NCBI GenBank assembly: GCA_021014945.1
Contig: MU266332.1
Span: 62,001 to 126,000, forward strand
Length of the DNA: 64,000 nucleotides
Direction: 5' to 3'
Source of the DNA: Leucogyrophana mollusca
Lineage: Eukaryota > Basidiomycota > Agaricomycetes > Boletales
Positions 20,821-32,458 of this stretch are shown one piece after another (position 1 is the stretch's first letter; each line of letters begins with the position of its first letter). Under the pieces are notes generated by a model. That model was not told the origin of the DNA. It searched no databases and was given only the letters and a program-made list of their open reading frames with translations. Both the position numbers and the translations under genes were made by a program.

Positions 20821-23800
20821 ATGTCCACTCCTTACGCCTTTGTAACACTTTTGACTTCCGATTCGTATCTTCCAGGTGCACTTACTGTCGCAGGCGCATT
20901 AAAGGATGTGCACCAGGCACAGTCTTCAGACTCGCAGGTCAAGTATGACACCGTGTGCTTGGTGACACCAGAGACTCTCGACGTCTCCACGATCAAACTG
21001 CTCAGGCGAGCATTTGACGCGGTCATTGGTGTCGAAATCATCAACCAGAAGGACGACAAGGGTCTGAATCTACTTGGTAAGTTTCCATGCATCATTCTCG
21101 CGCTTGACTTGGGGTAGCTGCGCGCGTCGCCTTGCCTGGGCGCTCAATGTTGTTCTGTGGTCGGACCATCGGGCGAAGAGCTCCACTGGCGCCCTTATTT
21201 TGGACCGCTCCCCGCATCTGGGGAACGATCTCCACACACCATGTTCTAGCTGCTTCTCCATCACTCCCAGGGACACCTTATCGCAGAAAAATCCTGATAC
21301 TAACTCTATTCCGTACCTTAGGTCGTCCAGATCTTGATACTGTTCTGACGAAGTTACACGTCTTCCGCCTCACGCAGTACTCCAAGATCATCTTCCTTGA
21401 TGCGGACGTACTTCCTGTACGCCCCTTATCGCACTTGTTCAGCCTGGAGCACGAGTTCTCCGCCGTGCCAGACGTGGGCTGGCCCGATATATTCAACTCG
21501 GGTGTCATGGTGCTCTCGCCCGGAGAGGACAAATTCACGGATCTCCGGCAACTACTGAAAACACGCGGCAGCTGGGACGGCGGTGATCAAGGGGTGCTTA
21601 ATGAATGGAGGGGAGGCGACTGGAATAGACTCAGCTTCACGTACAACACGACACCGACGGCGGCATACACGTCAGTAATCCTCTCTTTTACAGATGTCAT
21701 ACTAATTGTGTCATTAGATACGCCCCCGCGTATGAACGCTTTGGCTCACAGATATCCGCAATTCACTTTATTGGACCCAACAAGCCTTGGCATTCAATTC
21801 CATATCGCGCACCTGGCTCCTCAAGTGAAACCAACTCCACGGACTTCACGCAACAGCGCGCATACGACTATGGCTCCCTCGTTGACCGGTGGTATGCAGT
21901 CTATGATAGACACTACCGCTCGCACACTTTATTCCCCGACACTGAGTTTGAGGTGCGCAAGTATGTCTCTGCTTGGAACCAACAAAGCCAACAGAGCCCA
22001 GCGGTGGCCGAGGCCCCCCCATCCGCGAACCTTTCTTCGGGTGGTGCCCTGGGACTTGACGAACTCCGCCGCTTAGCAATCCAAGGCATGGGCGCTCTGG
22101 AGCCCCGCCCAGAACACCATACGGGCGGAGAGGGGGGTTATAAGAGTCTACCCCTCGAGGGGCGATTCGACTTGATGCGCCCTCCGGCAAAGGAGGCACG
22201 GGAGTCGCCTGTTACCTCTGTGGCGGAGCTTCCCGATTCTCGCATGGAAGAACATCTCCCGGGAGAGGAAGAGGTGAAGCTCCAGTCCGAGTCCGAGCCT
22301 TCTACACCTATCGCCCAGATTGCGACATTACCATCGGGCTCCCCGGTGAGGTGGGCCACTCTACCAACACCAGGAGTTGATGAAGTCCCTCCTGCGCCAC
22401 ACGCCCGCATCATGTCTCTTCCACCTACACCTCTGCATTATGTGCCTGAGCCATATAAACCAACCTCCATTGCTCTCCCGGTCACTGTCATTCCGGATTT
22501 CCCCCCTGTAGTCGAGTCTCCCACACCAGAACGGAGAGTTGAACGCCCGCGCCCGGCCTCGCCTCCACTCTTGTCGTGGAACCCAGCCGTCGAGCCACCG
22601 CCGAAATCGACACCAACTATTTCCGCGTTCCCTTCAAATACATACTTTCCGAATGTATGGGACCAGTCTCCCAGCAAGACAAACGATCAACCTCCTTCAT
22701 CGTCCATTTCAGCTTCTACGTCTTTGTCCAGCACAACATCTGATACCAGCGCGGAGTATATTGCGTCCCCTCGACCGTCCTCACACGCGTTCTTCCACCC
22801 TCCGCCAGTACCCGAGATCCCAGACATACTTTTGCGACAGGGCCATTACCGCAACGTGACGGGGCCTCTTCATGATGACGCCTCAGGGGCTTCTCCCAGC
22901 CCCGATCGAACAAAAGTGAAGCGCGTGTTTCCTTGGGAAGAGCGCCCACGTCATCTTCCTGCTCGAGTGTTCCCAGGTGATGAGCCGCCACCCCCTGGGA
23001 ATATCTTTTTAGAATCATCCCCAAGGATTGAACCATCGACCCCCGAGAAAACAGCTGTGAGGGAGACGCCCGCGATGCCCTCGCCACTGGTTGGCTTCCC
23101 TCCCTCTATCCAATATGCGAACGCATGGGACCATGTCCCGAGTATCCAAAAGTATGCGTCGCGCCTTGTACGCCCGCCCCCACAACCCCTCGCTCCCGCA
23201 TTCGAAGACACAAGTGGAGATGGGCGACGGAGCAGTCGCTCATGGGAATCGAGGTCTGAGGCCAGCAGTCACGATGGAGACGTAGAAGATGAGACCGAGT
23301 CTGAGGGGGAAGGCTATGGTAGAGAAGGTGGAAGTAAACGGGGGAAGCGAAACTCCCGTAGCTCGAGTGCAGCCAGGAGGCGCCGGACGTACAGGTCAGT
23401 CGGCGTGCAGACCGCTCCGAAGGAATTCCACAGCCAGAGTGTACAAGCTGGGGTGCCAGCAGCTGTCCCCAAAAAGGTGACCAGATTGCGCACCTCGAGC
23501 TTGGGTACGAGGCGCCAGTGGCCCCCATCCACGGGATCGAATCTACTCCCGCCTGTGATGGCTGAAGAGTTTATCTTGGGACCCGATCCCTCCTCCGGGA
23601 TGCACTCCCCTGCTTTGACACTGTCCACTGCTAGACTTCGCCCAGCTGGATCCCGACCTGGAGCTGGGAGCCCATCCGGGCTATCATCCCCTGCGGCACT
23701 CAACTCACCATTGTTAGAGTCCCCGGTCCAAGTCACACTTACTACCCCAAAAGAAGAGGTCACGCGGCTAACGAGTCCTCCTTCGGGCTCATCGCAGCAG

Positions 23801-24019
23801 CATACTAGCGATGTGTCTACTGGATCCCCCGCGTCGTCAGTTGGCCCTGTATCTCCCGCTGAACTCCAGCCTCCCACCCCCCCACAGGGTGGGCCGAGGA
23901 AACCGGGTCGTGTTTGGGACCCCGCACGCGGGGTTGACCTCTTCAAACGTGGTTCTGAAGAAGTGCTTGCTCGCTTCCTCAAAATGGGATCATGGGAGGA
24001 CCAGGCAAGTCAAGCATAA
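20821..24019 (+). CDS. Glycogenin-type glycosyltransferase (GT8)
   Basis: Self-glucosylating primer of glycogen synthesis. Exons 20821..21076, 21322..21670 and 21718..24019 give 968 residues. The catalytic domain covers about residues 1-300: MSTPYAFVTLLTSDSYLPGA, KYDTVCLVTPE, YSKIIFLDADVLPVRP (DxD motif, Mn/UDP-glucose), FNSGVMVLSP, GGDQGVLNEW, then IHFIGPNKPWH. A very long Pro/Ser/Thr-rich tail follows, with motifs such as FPWEERPRHLPARVFPGD. The first intron is 245 nt, far above the local norm of about 50, and hides no needed exon because LNLLG joins RPDLDTVLTKLH cleanly. The stop follows CAG|GCAAGT, which looks like a GC donor, so a further 3' exon is possible. Glycogenin has been reported in the extended matA neighbourhood of agaricomycetes. 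Confidence 0.92.
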
Positions 24020-24530
24020 AGCTAGATCCCTGTCCTCATTTCACGATTTTATTGAACGGACAAAGTTCTTTCTCTTTCTATTTTCTACTTGTTGTCTTAT
24101 GGTTTCGTTTGACCGCTATTCTCCGCACTGCAGCCCGACCAGCAATACCCTCATCTGCCTCGTTCCCGCAAGCCATTCTCTTTCGTGCCTTTCTGTGTTC
24201 CTATGCCCATTTTCTTTACCCAGCAAACCCTAGACTTTCCTTTTCTCTGTTTCGTTCTGAGTCCTTGCATGTCCTGTTCGGTTTCTGTGCAAACCCGCTG
24301 TACTCCGCACCCAAATAGCAATTGTGACTACCATTCCTAAAAAGGCAAGTGTCGTCATTCGGGACTGACGTCGTTGGCGTGGTGCACTCTGCTTGATTCC
24401 ACCGCCAAAGCCAGATGACGTCGATGGCCCGCCACAGGTGCCAGCGAACCGCAGGTATATAAAGGCGGCGGCATATAGCTGAGTAGCATAAATTCCCTAT
24501 CTTTTACCAACCCGCGAAATATTACTCACA
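24020..24530. other. Intergenic with TATA promoter
   Basis: 511 bp. Pyrimidine-rich 3'UTR of the glycogenin gene, then a promoter with TATATAAA at 24456..24463, about 70 bp before the next ATG. Confidence 0.5.
24456..24463 (+). promoter_or_regulatory. TATA box of the LEA-like gene
   Basis: TATATAAA followed by a GC-rich stretch and an A/C-rich leader up to the ATG at 24531. The spacing suits a fungal core promoter for a strongly expressed gene. Confidence 0.55.
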
Positions 24531-25587
24531 ATGTCCAACACCATAAAGCAAGGAGCTATCTTCAACGTCGAGGAGCCCAAGGGCGCAGAGTACGTCTGGT
24601 GTGTCCCAGACGCTGCCAGAGAAACTCACGTTACTTGTTTAACAGACGCGTTCAGTACGAAACAACAGCCGCAGGCGCTCAGGCAGACGCGCCAAACTCT
24701 CGTGTTTCGCGAGAAGTCGAAGAGAATGCCAACCAAGCTAAAGAAGCTGCCGAGAAAGCTGCACTCGCCGCTCAGGTAACAGCCATGTTCTACTTGTAGT
24801 CCACTCCTAATTTATAAACCAAAGGGTATGGGCTCAGATATGACCGGCGAGGGCCTTACACCGCTTAACACCCTCCAAAGCCAAGCTGCTAAGACTACCA
24901 ACGCTGCCGTAGCTGAAGGGCAAAGGGATGTGCACGCGGTGAAAGACACAGGCGCAAGCTACCTAGACCAGGCAAAATCAATCGCAGGAGATGTCTATGC
25001 CTCTGCTCAGGTTTGTGTTTACGTGTCACTGAAAACACCATCTGATCTTTGTTTTCATCCAGAGCTACCTGCAGGGAAGCACGAGGGGACAATCTGATAC
25101 GAAGCCTGAGCCAATAGGCTCTTCCACTGGTGTTTCGGCACCTGGAACTACCACTCATGATACCTCTGTCTCTGATGCCTTCGCTGCGCTCCAGGCCACT
25201 GGTGCTTCTGCTATCGGCACTACTCAGCAGTACCTCGCTTCGGCTCAGGCCGTCATACAGCCTCACGTCGAGACCGCTCGCACGACTCTTGAGCCTCACG
25301 TTGCTGGTGCTAAAGCTGCTGTACAACCACACGTTGAGAAAGCAAAGGAAACGGCACAGGGATATCTGGGCATGGGGATAGGATCAAAGGCCTCTGATGC
25401 TGTAACGCCTCCCGCCGAATTCACGAACGGGACAGGCATACCCCCTGGTTCTTATACGGGCGGTGAAACTGGTCGCTCGACCACAGGCACTGATGTTCCT
25501 TTGAGCGGGCAAGACGCTGCTGCTTCACCCTTTCGATCAACTGCGGTAGCAGATGACCAGGGAAAGATACAGTCTAATGTAGCATAA
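24531..25587 (+). CDS. LEA/apolipoprotein-like stress protein
   Basis: Exons 24531..24593, 24656..24775, 24825..25010 and 25063..25587 give 297 residues. No enzyme motif. It is rich in Ala, Glu, Lys, Gln and Thr and built from amphipathic 11-residue-like helices: EVEENANQAKEAAEKAALAA, SYLDQAKSIAGDVYASAQ, and a run of PHVE/PHVA repeats (QPHVETARTTLEPHVAGAK, then AVQPHVEKAKETAQGYLG). Such proteins in fungi resemble group-3 LEA or lipid-droplet coat proteins and are often induced by drying or stress; the function is inference. The first donor is uncertain: using GTCTGG with the acceptor at 24655 keeps the frame. Confidence 0.7.
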
Positions 25588-25736
25588 TTTGGGCGATTTC
25601 AAATGTCTTGGTTATGTAGATTATCTTGTATTGTATTCTAGAGCCATAATGTGCAAGATAGCATGTATAACAACAAGAAATTCTCGTCAAACAACCAGGA
25701 ATGAACCAGGTGAATTACAAAAACACCTGAGCTCGT

Positions 25737-27652
25737 TCACTTGCAGTATCGATCGCAGTGATTGTCATACTCCTGTCCCACTTGAACGTACATGGGAGGC
25801 GGATCACCCTTGCGGCACCCTTTCCATCTCAGCTCTCCCCGTACAGATTGCACGATTGCGTCCTTGTCACGACCAACCTTCCATTTCCACAAGATACCTT
25901 CGCTATCGGGGTGCGTGACGATATACCACTCCAGCTCCTCGACTGAGCGACAGCTGTGGGCGAAATTACGGACGATCCGTTCAACACTCTGTTTATGAAC
26001 AAATTCCCAAGCCGGCAAAAGTTCTGTACTCCCGTAGTCGTTCGGATCCAGTTCGTGAAGCCCAAGCAGTGATTGCACTGCAAGCTTGAGCTTCCTGAAG
26101 TCATTGGCGTCGAGATTAACTGCCGCGTGCGCAAGTGTGGATGACAATCCCGAGTGTAATATCGGAGGCGAGTTGAGCGAATCGATACGCGGGGGATTCA
26201 TGCTGCTTTCAACAATTGCGTTCAAAGGCAGGACGTAGCCCGAACGGTATCGGTTCGGTATCGAGGAACAGAGAGTCAGTTTTCGGAGACAATTCCAGTT
26301 CCGTAAAACCGGCGTCCAAAATGTCTGTGAAGGATAGGTAGTAAGCACCATCCACGGGGTGGAACGTTGTTATGGTGCGTACCATGCATGATTCCAGCCT
26401 CAGGGAGTGTCGTGGGTCATTCCGGTCACCCTTCACATGCAGAAGGAGGTGCTCAAGGCTGTAGTATTCGCCCAGGTACGTCAGGAAAGCAAGAAATTTG
26501 CAATCTTTAGCGGGGCAGGCCTTCGTGCCAAAGATGGGAGGTATTTGTATTCCCAATGCGACAATATCGTATGAGGCGTTCGCGGCACCGCTGCCCGCGG
26601 AAATTGGTCTTCGTCTCCGAGAAAAAGCAAAGGAATCCTTGAGAGTGATCTTTGCCCATGGATGAGTACTATCGGAGGAGTTTGCGAACGAGGTTGGGTC
26701 ATTAATCCGGTTGAAACTAGTACATTGACAGAACCGCCCAGTGCCATTGAAGAGGTCGACAAGAAGTCCGAGATTGGCAACGAGGGCGCTGGGCGCCCAG
26801 CCGATGTTGACTTCTTCGACGTCAGGGTGCCGTTCCACGAACTTGAACGCAGCCCACGCGGTGACTCTTAACTCTTGCAAGCTTAGTACGCGGAGATTTG
26901 GGAGGTACAGCGTGTCCAGAGCGTGACTGAGTGTTCCCGCTCCGTCGTGAATGACGAGCTTGGTCAGATTGGAGAGGTTGGTTGATTGGAAGTGATTCTC
27001 GAACTGCATGAAGGACAAGTCCCACCCGGTGCCAGGTGAGAGGGTGTAAAAGGCATTGCAAGAGTAAACATGATAGACTCGGAGGCTTTCCAGTAAAGGA
27101 TAGTTCTTCAGATCTGGTAAATAGCTGTCTTCGTCCCAAAGTATGGATAGAGATCGGAGATTGTGCGAAAAGGCAAGGTGGTCGAGCAATGACTGCGTGA
27201 CACCGTACCCGAGACAGGTAAAGTGCCGCAAATTGGGGAATTTCGACAGGCTGGAAATGTGCCGTTCGTCGATGGTACGACTGGGCGTTGCAACAGTGAA
27301 GTAGCTCTGGCCAATGTGAATGCTCCTAGACGGCAAATATTCTCTAGGTGAGCAGCTCTGATGCATGGGTGAAATGGGGCGAAGCCTACCGAATAAATGG
27401 TGCGAACGCTTGAGCCTCCGATTCGAAAAACGACGAGAACCGAGGGACTGTGTGCTGATCACTGACCGCCACTGCTCTGAAGAGCACCGGCAGAGAAATC
27501 CTGCGCCAACGTCGATCTACCTGAGAAAGGGCCGAACATCTTCTGCGTCGTGCAGGAACCTTCCCGTCTTTCTCAAGACATTCTGCGACATAGAGCAATA
27601 TTTCGTCAGGACAAGCATCAAAGTCATTCCGGGAAATAATTTGGTGGTTCAT
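25737..27652 (-). CDS. F-box/LRR-like protein, tandem copy A
   Basis: Exons 27652..27390, 27343..26383 and 26324..25737 give 603 residues. An F-box-like start is seen at about residues 10-65: FDACPDEILLYVAECLEKDG ... LSQVDRRWRRISLPVLFRAV. A leucine-rich domain follows with LSKFPNLRHFTCLGYGV, YPLLESLRVYHV, LPNLRVLSLQELRV and ERHPDVEEVNIGW. The last exon is a conserved tail ending in SVRGELRWKGCRKGDPPPMY. Paralogue of the next gene on the same strand: same exon plan, intron positions and tail. Probable SCF substrate adaptor by family; target unknown. Confidence 0.72.
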
Positions 27653-27918
27653 AGTGAATTATATGCTGTGGGGCTCTGGAAGACGCAGCTTGGAGGGCTT
27701 TGCAGAGAGAGGAGAGTCCACCGGCCACATGGCTGAACATCGAATCGAGTGACGTATTAGGGTCCAAGGCCAAGAACAGCGTCTCGGACGCTGTAACACA
27801 TAACAAAGATCACTTCCATAACGGAAGTATGTAACGAAAGCGGTGTGGCAACTAAAAATACAGTGGCAGACACGGATCCAACAGCAGGTCATACAGCAAC
27901 AGAAACGAAGAGACATGG

Positions 27919-29896
27919 TCACGAAACCCACCTCTCATAGTGCTCGCAATGATACGCGTGCTCCTGGCCAACCAGAATCTCCAGCGGAGGCGGATTTCCC
28001 TTCAAACACCCCTTCCACGTCAGCTCACCACGCACTACCTGAACACCTTGACTCCCATCGCGAAATATCTTCCACTTCCACAGCGGTCCTCCACCTGGGA
28101 TAGCTTTGACGGTGTACCAGTTGAACTCTTCGACCATCTGGCAATGTTCGGCAAAAGTGTGGACCGCTTGGGCTACGCCAACTTCGTGAGTCATCTCCCA
28201 GGCGCGCAACAGTTCCGTGTGCTCGTAGTCTTCGGGGGCAAGCTCGGTGATTCCTAGGGCGGCCATGACTTCGTTCTTGAGGGCTTGAAACTCCTCGATG
28301 TGAATATCCGCATCGATCTCGCGGGCAGCATCGGCGAGCGTAAGCGATCTTCCGGAAGGATATACGGGGGGATGCTCGACCATATCGATGTAAGGGTATG
28401 GGCGGCCGGGGTCCTTGTAACCATCAGACCAACTGCGACCTGCAGGTTCTACGTCGTCAAGCTCGCCATCATCGTACGGTTCCCGGAAACTTTTGCAGAG
28501 AGTGAATTTGCGGAGATGGTTCCACGTTTTCAGAATGCTAGCATAAAAACCCTGCGCGTGGCAGCTCAGGAACAAACACCCGTGTCTCTGAAATCAAGAC
28601 CACGATGTATAGAACGTACCAGACACATGCCGAAGTCACACTCGGATAGACATCCTGGGCAGACGTCGCCAGTCCGTCTTACCAACAAGAGCTCTTCTAC
28701 GGGCATTGTCGCGCCCAGGGACGATAACAGATCGTAGAACCTATCCAAAACTATGCCATCCTTCAACTCTGAAAACGCCACTTCCAGCCCCAAGGCAGTA
28801 ATGTCATATGAGCGATGCCAAGAGTTGACATCGTGTTGTAGTAGTGGTTTGCGAGAAAAGGCGAAGGATGAGCCAATAAAAACTTCCGACCAGATCATCG
28901 AGACCTCGTGATAAGGATACACATCAGTAGGATCGCGCCGGTCGATTAGGTCGTCAGGATCGTCCGGCGGTTCGAAGTTCCCCTGGCCGAGGATCAGCTT
29001 CAAGTACGCGCCGAAATTTACGCACTCGTCCAAACCGATGTTGACCTCTTCAAGAGCCGGATGACGCTGTACAAAGTAAAACACAATCCAGGGCTGCACC
29101 ACCAGTTTTTGCAGGCTAACCACGCGGAGATTCGGGAGAGTAAGCGCCTCCAGAGTGATTCCAAAGAACGAGGATGCGTCATGCATAACAAATGTTGTCA
29201 GATTGGACAGAGGAGCGCAGTGCACAGGCCGTTTGAACAGGAAAGTCGGGTCTGCATTGCGATTGATCTTGATCGAGTATATCCCACCAATGGAACGAAC
29301 ATGATAGATGCGGAGATCTTCAAGCAACGGGAATGCGTGGAGATCGGGGAACAAAGCCGCTTCCTCCCAGAGAAAGGCAAGAGACCGTAGGCGAACTGAC
29401 GAAGCAAAGAGGTAGAGCTGGTCCTCGTTGATTCCATAGCCTAGGCATTCAAGGCGAGATAAGTTAGGAAGACTCGGCAGCCTGCATATGTCTGCCAAAT
29501 TCGAGAGCGTCAGGCGGCGCCGAATCATCTTACGATCGACGTAGTAATTTTTTCCGAAGCGCATACATCTAGCATATGTCTCGATTAGCGTAATGCAAAC
29601 CAAGGAGGGATGACTTACTGCAAAGAGGACGCATAGATCTCTTCTCGCGATCGAAAGAACTGGGGTAATCTTGAAATTGAGGCAGAATTTCTGATGACGA
29701 TTTTGCGAAAGAGCAGGCGTAGAATCACGCGTCGTAATCGCCGATTCACGCATGAAAGGGAAATGCAGCCTCCATAACCAGTTTCTTCGACGCATTGCGA
29801 GATTTGTAGGAGCGTTTCGTCTGGGAAAGTTTCCAGGGAGCTACTTGAGGGAAAAAAGTACTTGACAGCGATTGCATCGATATTTGGGCTTGCCAT
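27919..29896 (-). CDS. F-box/LRR-like protein, tandem copy B
   Basis: Exons 29896..29619, 29568..28620 and 28551..27919 give 619 residues, with the same phase at each junction as copy A. F-box-like part: LETFPDETLLQISQCVEETG ... LSCVNRRLRRVILRLLFR. LRR part: LPNLSRLECLGYGINEDQL, FPLLEDLRIYHV, LPNLRVVSLQKLVVQPW and QRHPALEEVNIGLDE. Tail: VVRGELTWKGCLKGNPPPLE. ATG at 29896 (MASPNIDAI) is preferred over an upstream in-frame ATG because an acceptor lies between them. For the second intron I use a 68-nt span ending at 28552, since it matches the junction in copy A; a 32-nt alternative also keeps frame. Confidence 0.72.
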
Positions 29897-30672
29897 AGTG
29901 ACCTGCGAAAGCATGAAACAGAAAACGGCAACCTGCGACCAACAAAAATGCACAGTATTGACAGGAACGTTGATGATGTCAGGAGGAAGGAGTAAATATC
30001 GGCATGCAACGCTGCTCAACTGCTTTCATTTCGTCCGAAAAAGGACATCAGGAAGACCTTGGACAGATTTTTCATTCGAACGCCTTCTGCTGTCCTTTGA
30101 CGAGGAATCACTTGAAGAAAGCCACGATGTAAATTCTAAGCGCTGAAGGCAACCTACCTCGACCCATTGACCCGGAAACCCGCTCGTGGGAGCTGTCTCG
30201 CCGTTCACCGTCCCCAGACATCTACACGGAATCTCACCGGCTCTGTTGGCCAGCAACTGTTTCGCCCGGCGATTTCTTGAATGAGCATTTTGGATATTCG
30301 ACGATAGCCTGATCGCGAGAAACCGTGACAGTTTGTCCAGGGACTCTGGGAGAACATTCGGGTCGGTGGCCCAGGGAAAAGGCGAGCTGTGCTTGAGCTT
30401 GGACTGACGGCGAAGTCACGAAGGATACACAGGAATCGCTGTTCAAGGCCTAGCTCGAGCTTCAAAGCTTCAACTTCAAGGATTGCTGTCCAATTGTGTT
30501 GTTCTTCGGAACCCTCTTTGACATTCGATAACTACGGAACGGGAGCAGTCCCAACAAGGATAATCACTCGGCGCGATAACGATGCCTGATGCGGTGCCTG
30601 CTCCATCTATAAAGCCATCTGCTGTTATAATTGCTTCACCTGGCCACCACCCTCGTAACATCACAATTCACA
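29897..30672. other. Intergenic, 776 bp; unresolved minus-strand coding signal
   Basis: Between about 30540 and 30030 the minus strand has adjoining open frames with protein-like composition: one with EVEALKLELGLEQRFLCILR, another with PESLDKLSRFLAIRLSSNIQ then NRRAKQLLANRAGEI. They could be exons of a small coiled-coil protein starting MSKRVPKNN near 30525, but I could not find a splice path that joins them. A TATAAA at 30608..30613 serves the next plus-strand gene. Confidence 0.35.
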
Positions 30673-31605
30673 ATGGCACGTAACCTCTACTAGCTGCCTT
30701 CTGCCAACGCTCACCCCTCTGTAGGATAGCTTTATCAGTCTCGCCAAACAGGGTTACGAAGCCTACAGCGAATCTCAGTGTGAGTCGTTCGCGCCCAACT
30801 TCCCAACCGATCGAACTCATCGGGCATCCCCGCGTCGTCGTAGCCAACGTCTCCAAGACGGGTGGGCAGGAATACAATCGCCCTCATCACTCCAACCAAG
30901 ATCAAGAACAATACCAGGACGAGGGCAGGCGACCCCAGTGTGAGCTGGTCCACTTTCTGATTGACTGGTCCGATTCTGATCGCCATTGGTGCTCCGCTAG
31001 TCAATGACGATGACGCGAGTCGCCATGCTGATGAACATGCGCCTGGAGCTAGCTCATTTGTTTCTTCTGCTCTGAACCATGTCAGGAATCATCCAGTACG
31101 CGACGCTCGCTGTTTATCTCTACACACCTCTTAACAGCGTTAATACTCTTAGCAACAAGCACCCGACGAAGACGAAGTAGTCCAAGCCCATGAGAGGGCA
31201 TACAGCCAAGGGGACACCAGCGGTCTCAGCTCCGGCTCCCTTGGTGGCGCCGCAGCTCTAAAAGTGTGTTGCGCGCTGTTACTTGGTGACCAGAACTAAC
31301 TATAGCCCCCTCCATCAGATCTTCCAGCAATTCGGCGGCGGCGGAAAGTCCAACAACGAGCTTATCGGTTTGGCCATTGGCGAGGCTACTAAACTTATGG
31401 GCGGGTCCGGGGACCAGGGAGGTGCTGCCAACGGCGCCGCCGCGACCATGATGAAACTTGTAATGCAGAAGGAAATGGGCAACTTCATTGGCGGGGGCAG
31501 CAGTGGCGGCATGTCGACTATGATGTCACTTGTAAGCTGCCATTTTGCCTATACTGCACCCTTGGCTCATCAGAACCTTTCATGCAGGCATCCAAGTTCA
31601 TGTAA
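30673..31605 (+). CDS. Small Gly/Gln-rich basidiomycete protein of unknown function
   Basis: Exons 30673..30675, 30725..30779, 30844..30939, 31001..31095, 31153..31263, 31319..31531 and 31588..31605 give 196 residues. The first exon is only the ATG: the phase works if the first intron uses a GC donor (ATG|GCACGT), giving MDSFISLAKQGYEAYSESQ. Later parts: DEDEVVQAHERAYSQGDTSG, IFQQFGGGGKSNNELIGLAI and GEATKLMGGSG, ending in STMMSLASKFM, with the last exon of 18 nt. This layout (Lys-Gln-Gly-Tyr start, acidic middle, Gly-rich, Met-rich end) is common in agaricomycete genomes with no known function. TATAAA lies 65 bp upstream of the ATG. The start exon is the weakest part. Confidence 0.68.
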
Positions 31606-32458
31606 ATTCGCTTCAATCACCGAGTGCAAGAGAACAATTAAACAATTTACTTTTGGTGTTGTACTATTTCGTGTGCGGAGTTCTCGACTATGTACCACTG
31701 ATATCGAATGCTGCTTGACCATCTAAGCTCAACGTGGAGTGGAGGTCGACTAACCTCAAGGAGCTTTGTGAAGATAGTTTCGTGATTGGTAGTTCTGATG
31801 ACCTTTCGATAATCTATTCCAGGTTCATGCGAAGATCCGTGACCCCGTGGAATGATGAACCCCATCTCCTGAGACCCGGGCCAATTTGCCCTAGGCCTGC
31901 TGATGGTACAGGACCAGAAGCACGCCAAGGAAGGCGAGTATAAGATGGTTTTCTGAATCAATCGGGGCGAAATACGGTATCTGGAATTCCGGTAACTCGG
32001 CGGGGGGTTAGGCTCGGCTGTCATCTGACAGTCAGGTCTACAAAGGAGACTAGACGCCAAGTGTTTCATGCAGCCTCCAAGACCCGTGGTCGCCTTGTAT
32101 ATATATGACATTAAGCAAGCATTGAGGACCTTGGCACAGGTCACCAGGTTACATCATAGAGACTGCATGTTCATTTCGATACGCAACAAGCCCATCAAAC
32201 CCGGTTCACTAGATGGCGATTGTTACAGGTTTCAGCAACCACGGCGGCGAATCGAGTTTGCGACGGAAGTCTCTGCCTTCTATGGGCCGAGTAACTTCGT
32301 GCCTGTGAGAGCTCGCGTCAGGGGCCACAAGTACGCCCAGGTATCAGCGCCAACATACCTCTCGGAAACATGCATAGCAATGGGGAGGTTCCCATAGACG
32401 TCGGGTACTTGTCTGTGAATGGCATCAACGAGTATCACTGGCTTGGAATGAAGATTTC
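31606..32458. other. Intergenic, 853 bp
   Basis: Convergent 3' ends on both sides. Two open frames of 109 and 165 codons lie here but lack splice context, family motifs and balanced composition, so no gene is called. Confidence 0.4.

Noticed and set aside
32068..32397. 109-codon plus-strand open frame
   Set aside because: No splice context, no motifs, and it lies in the convergent 3' region of two genes.
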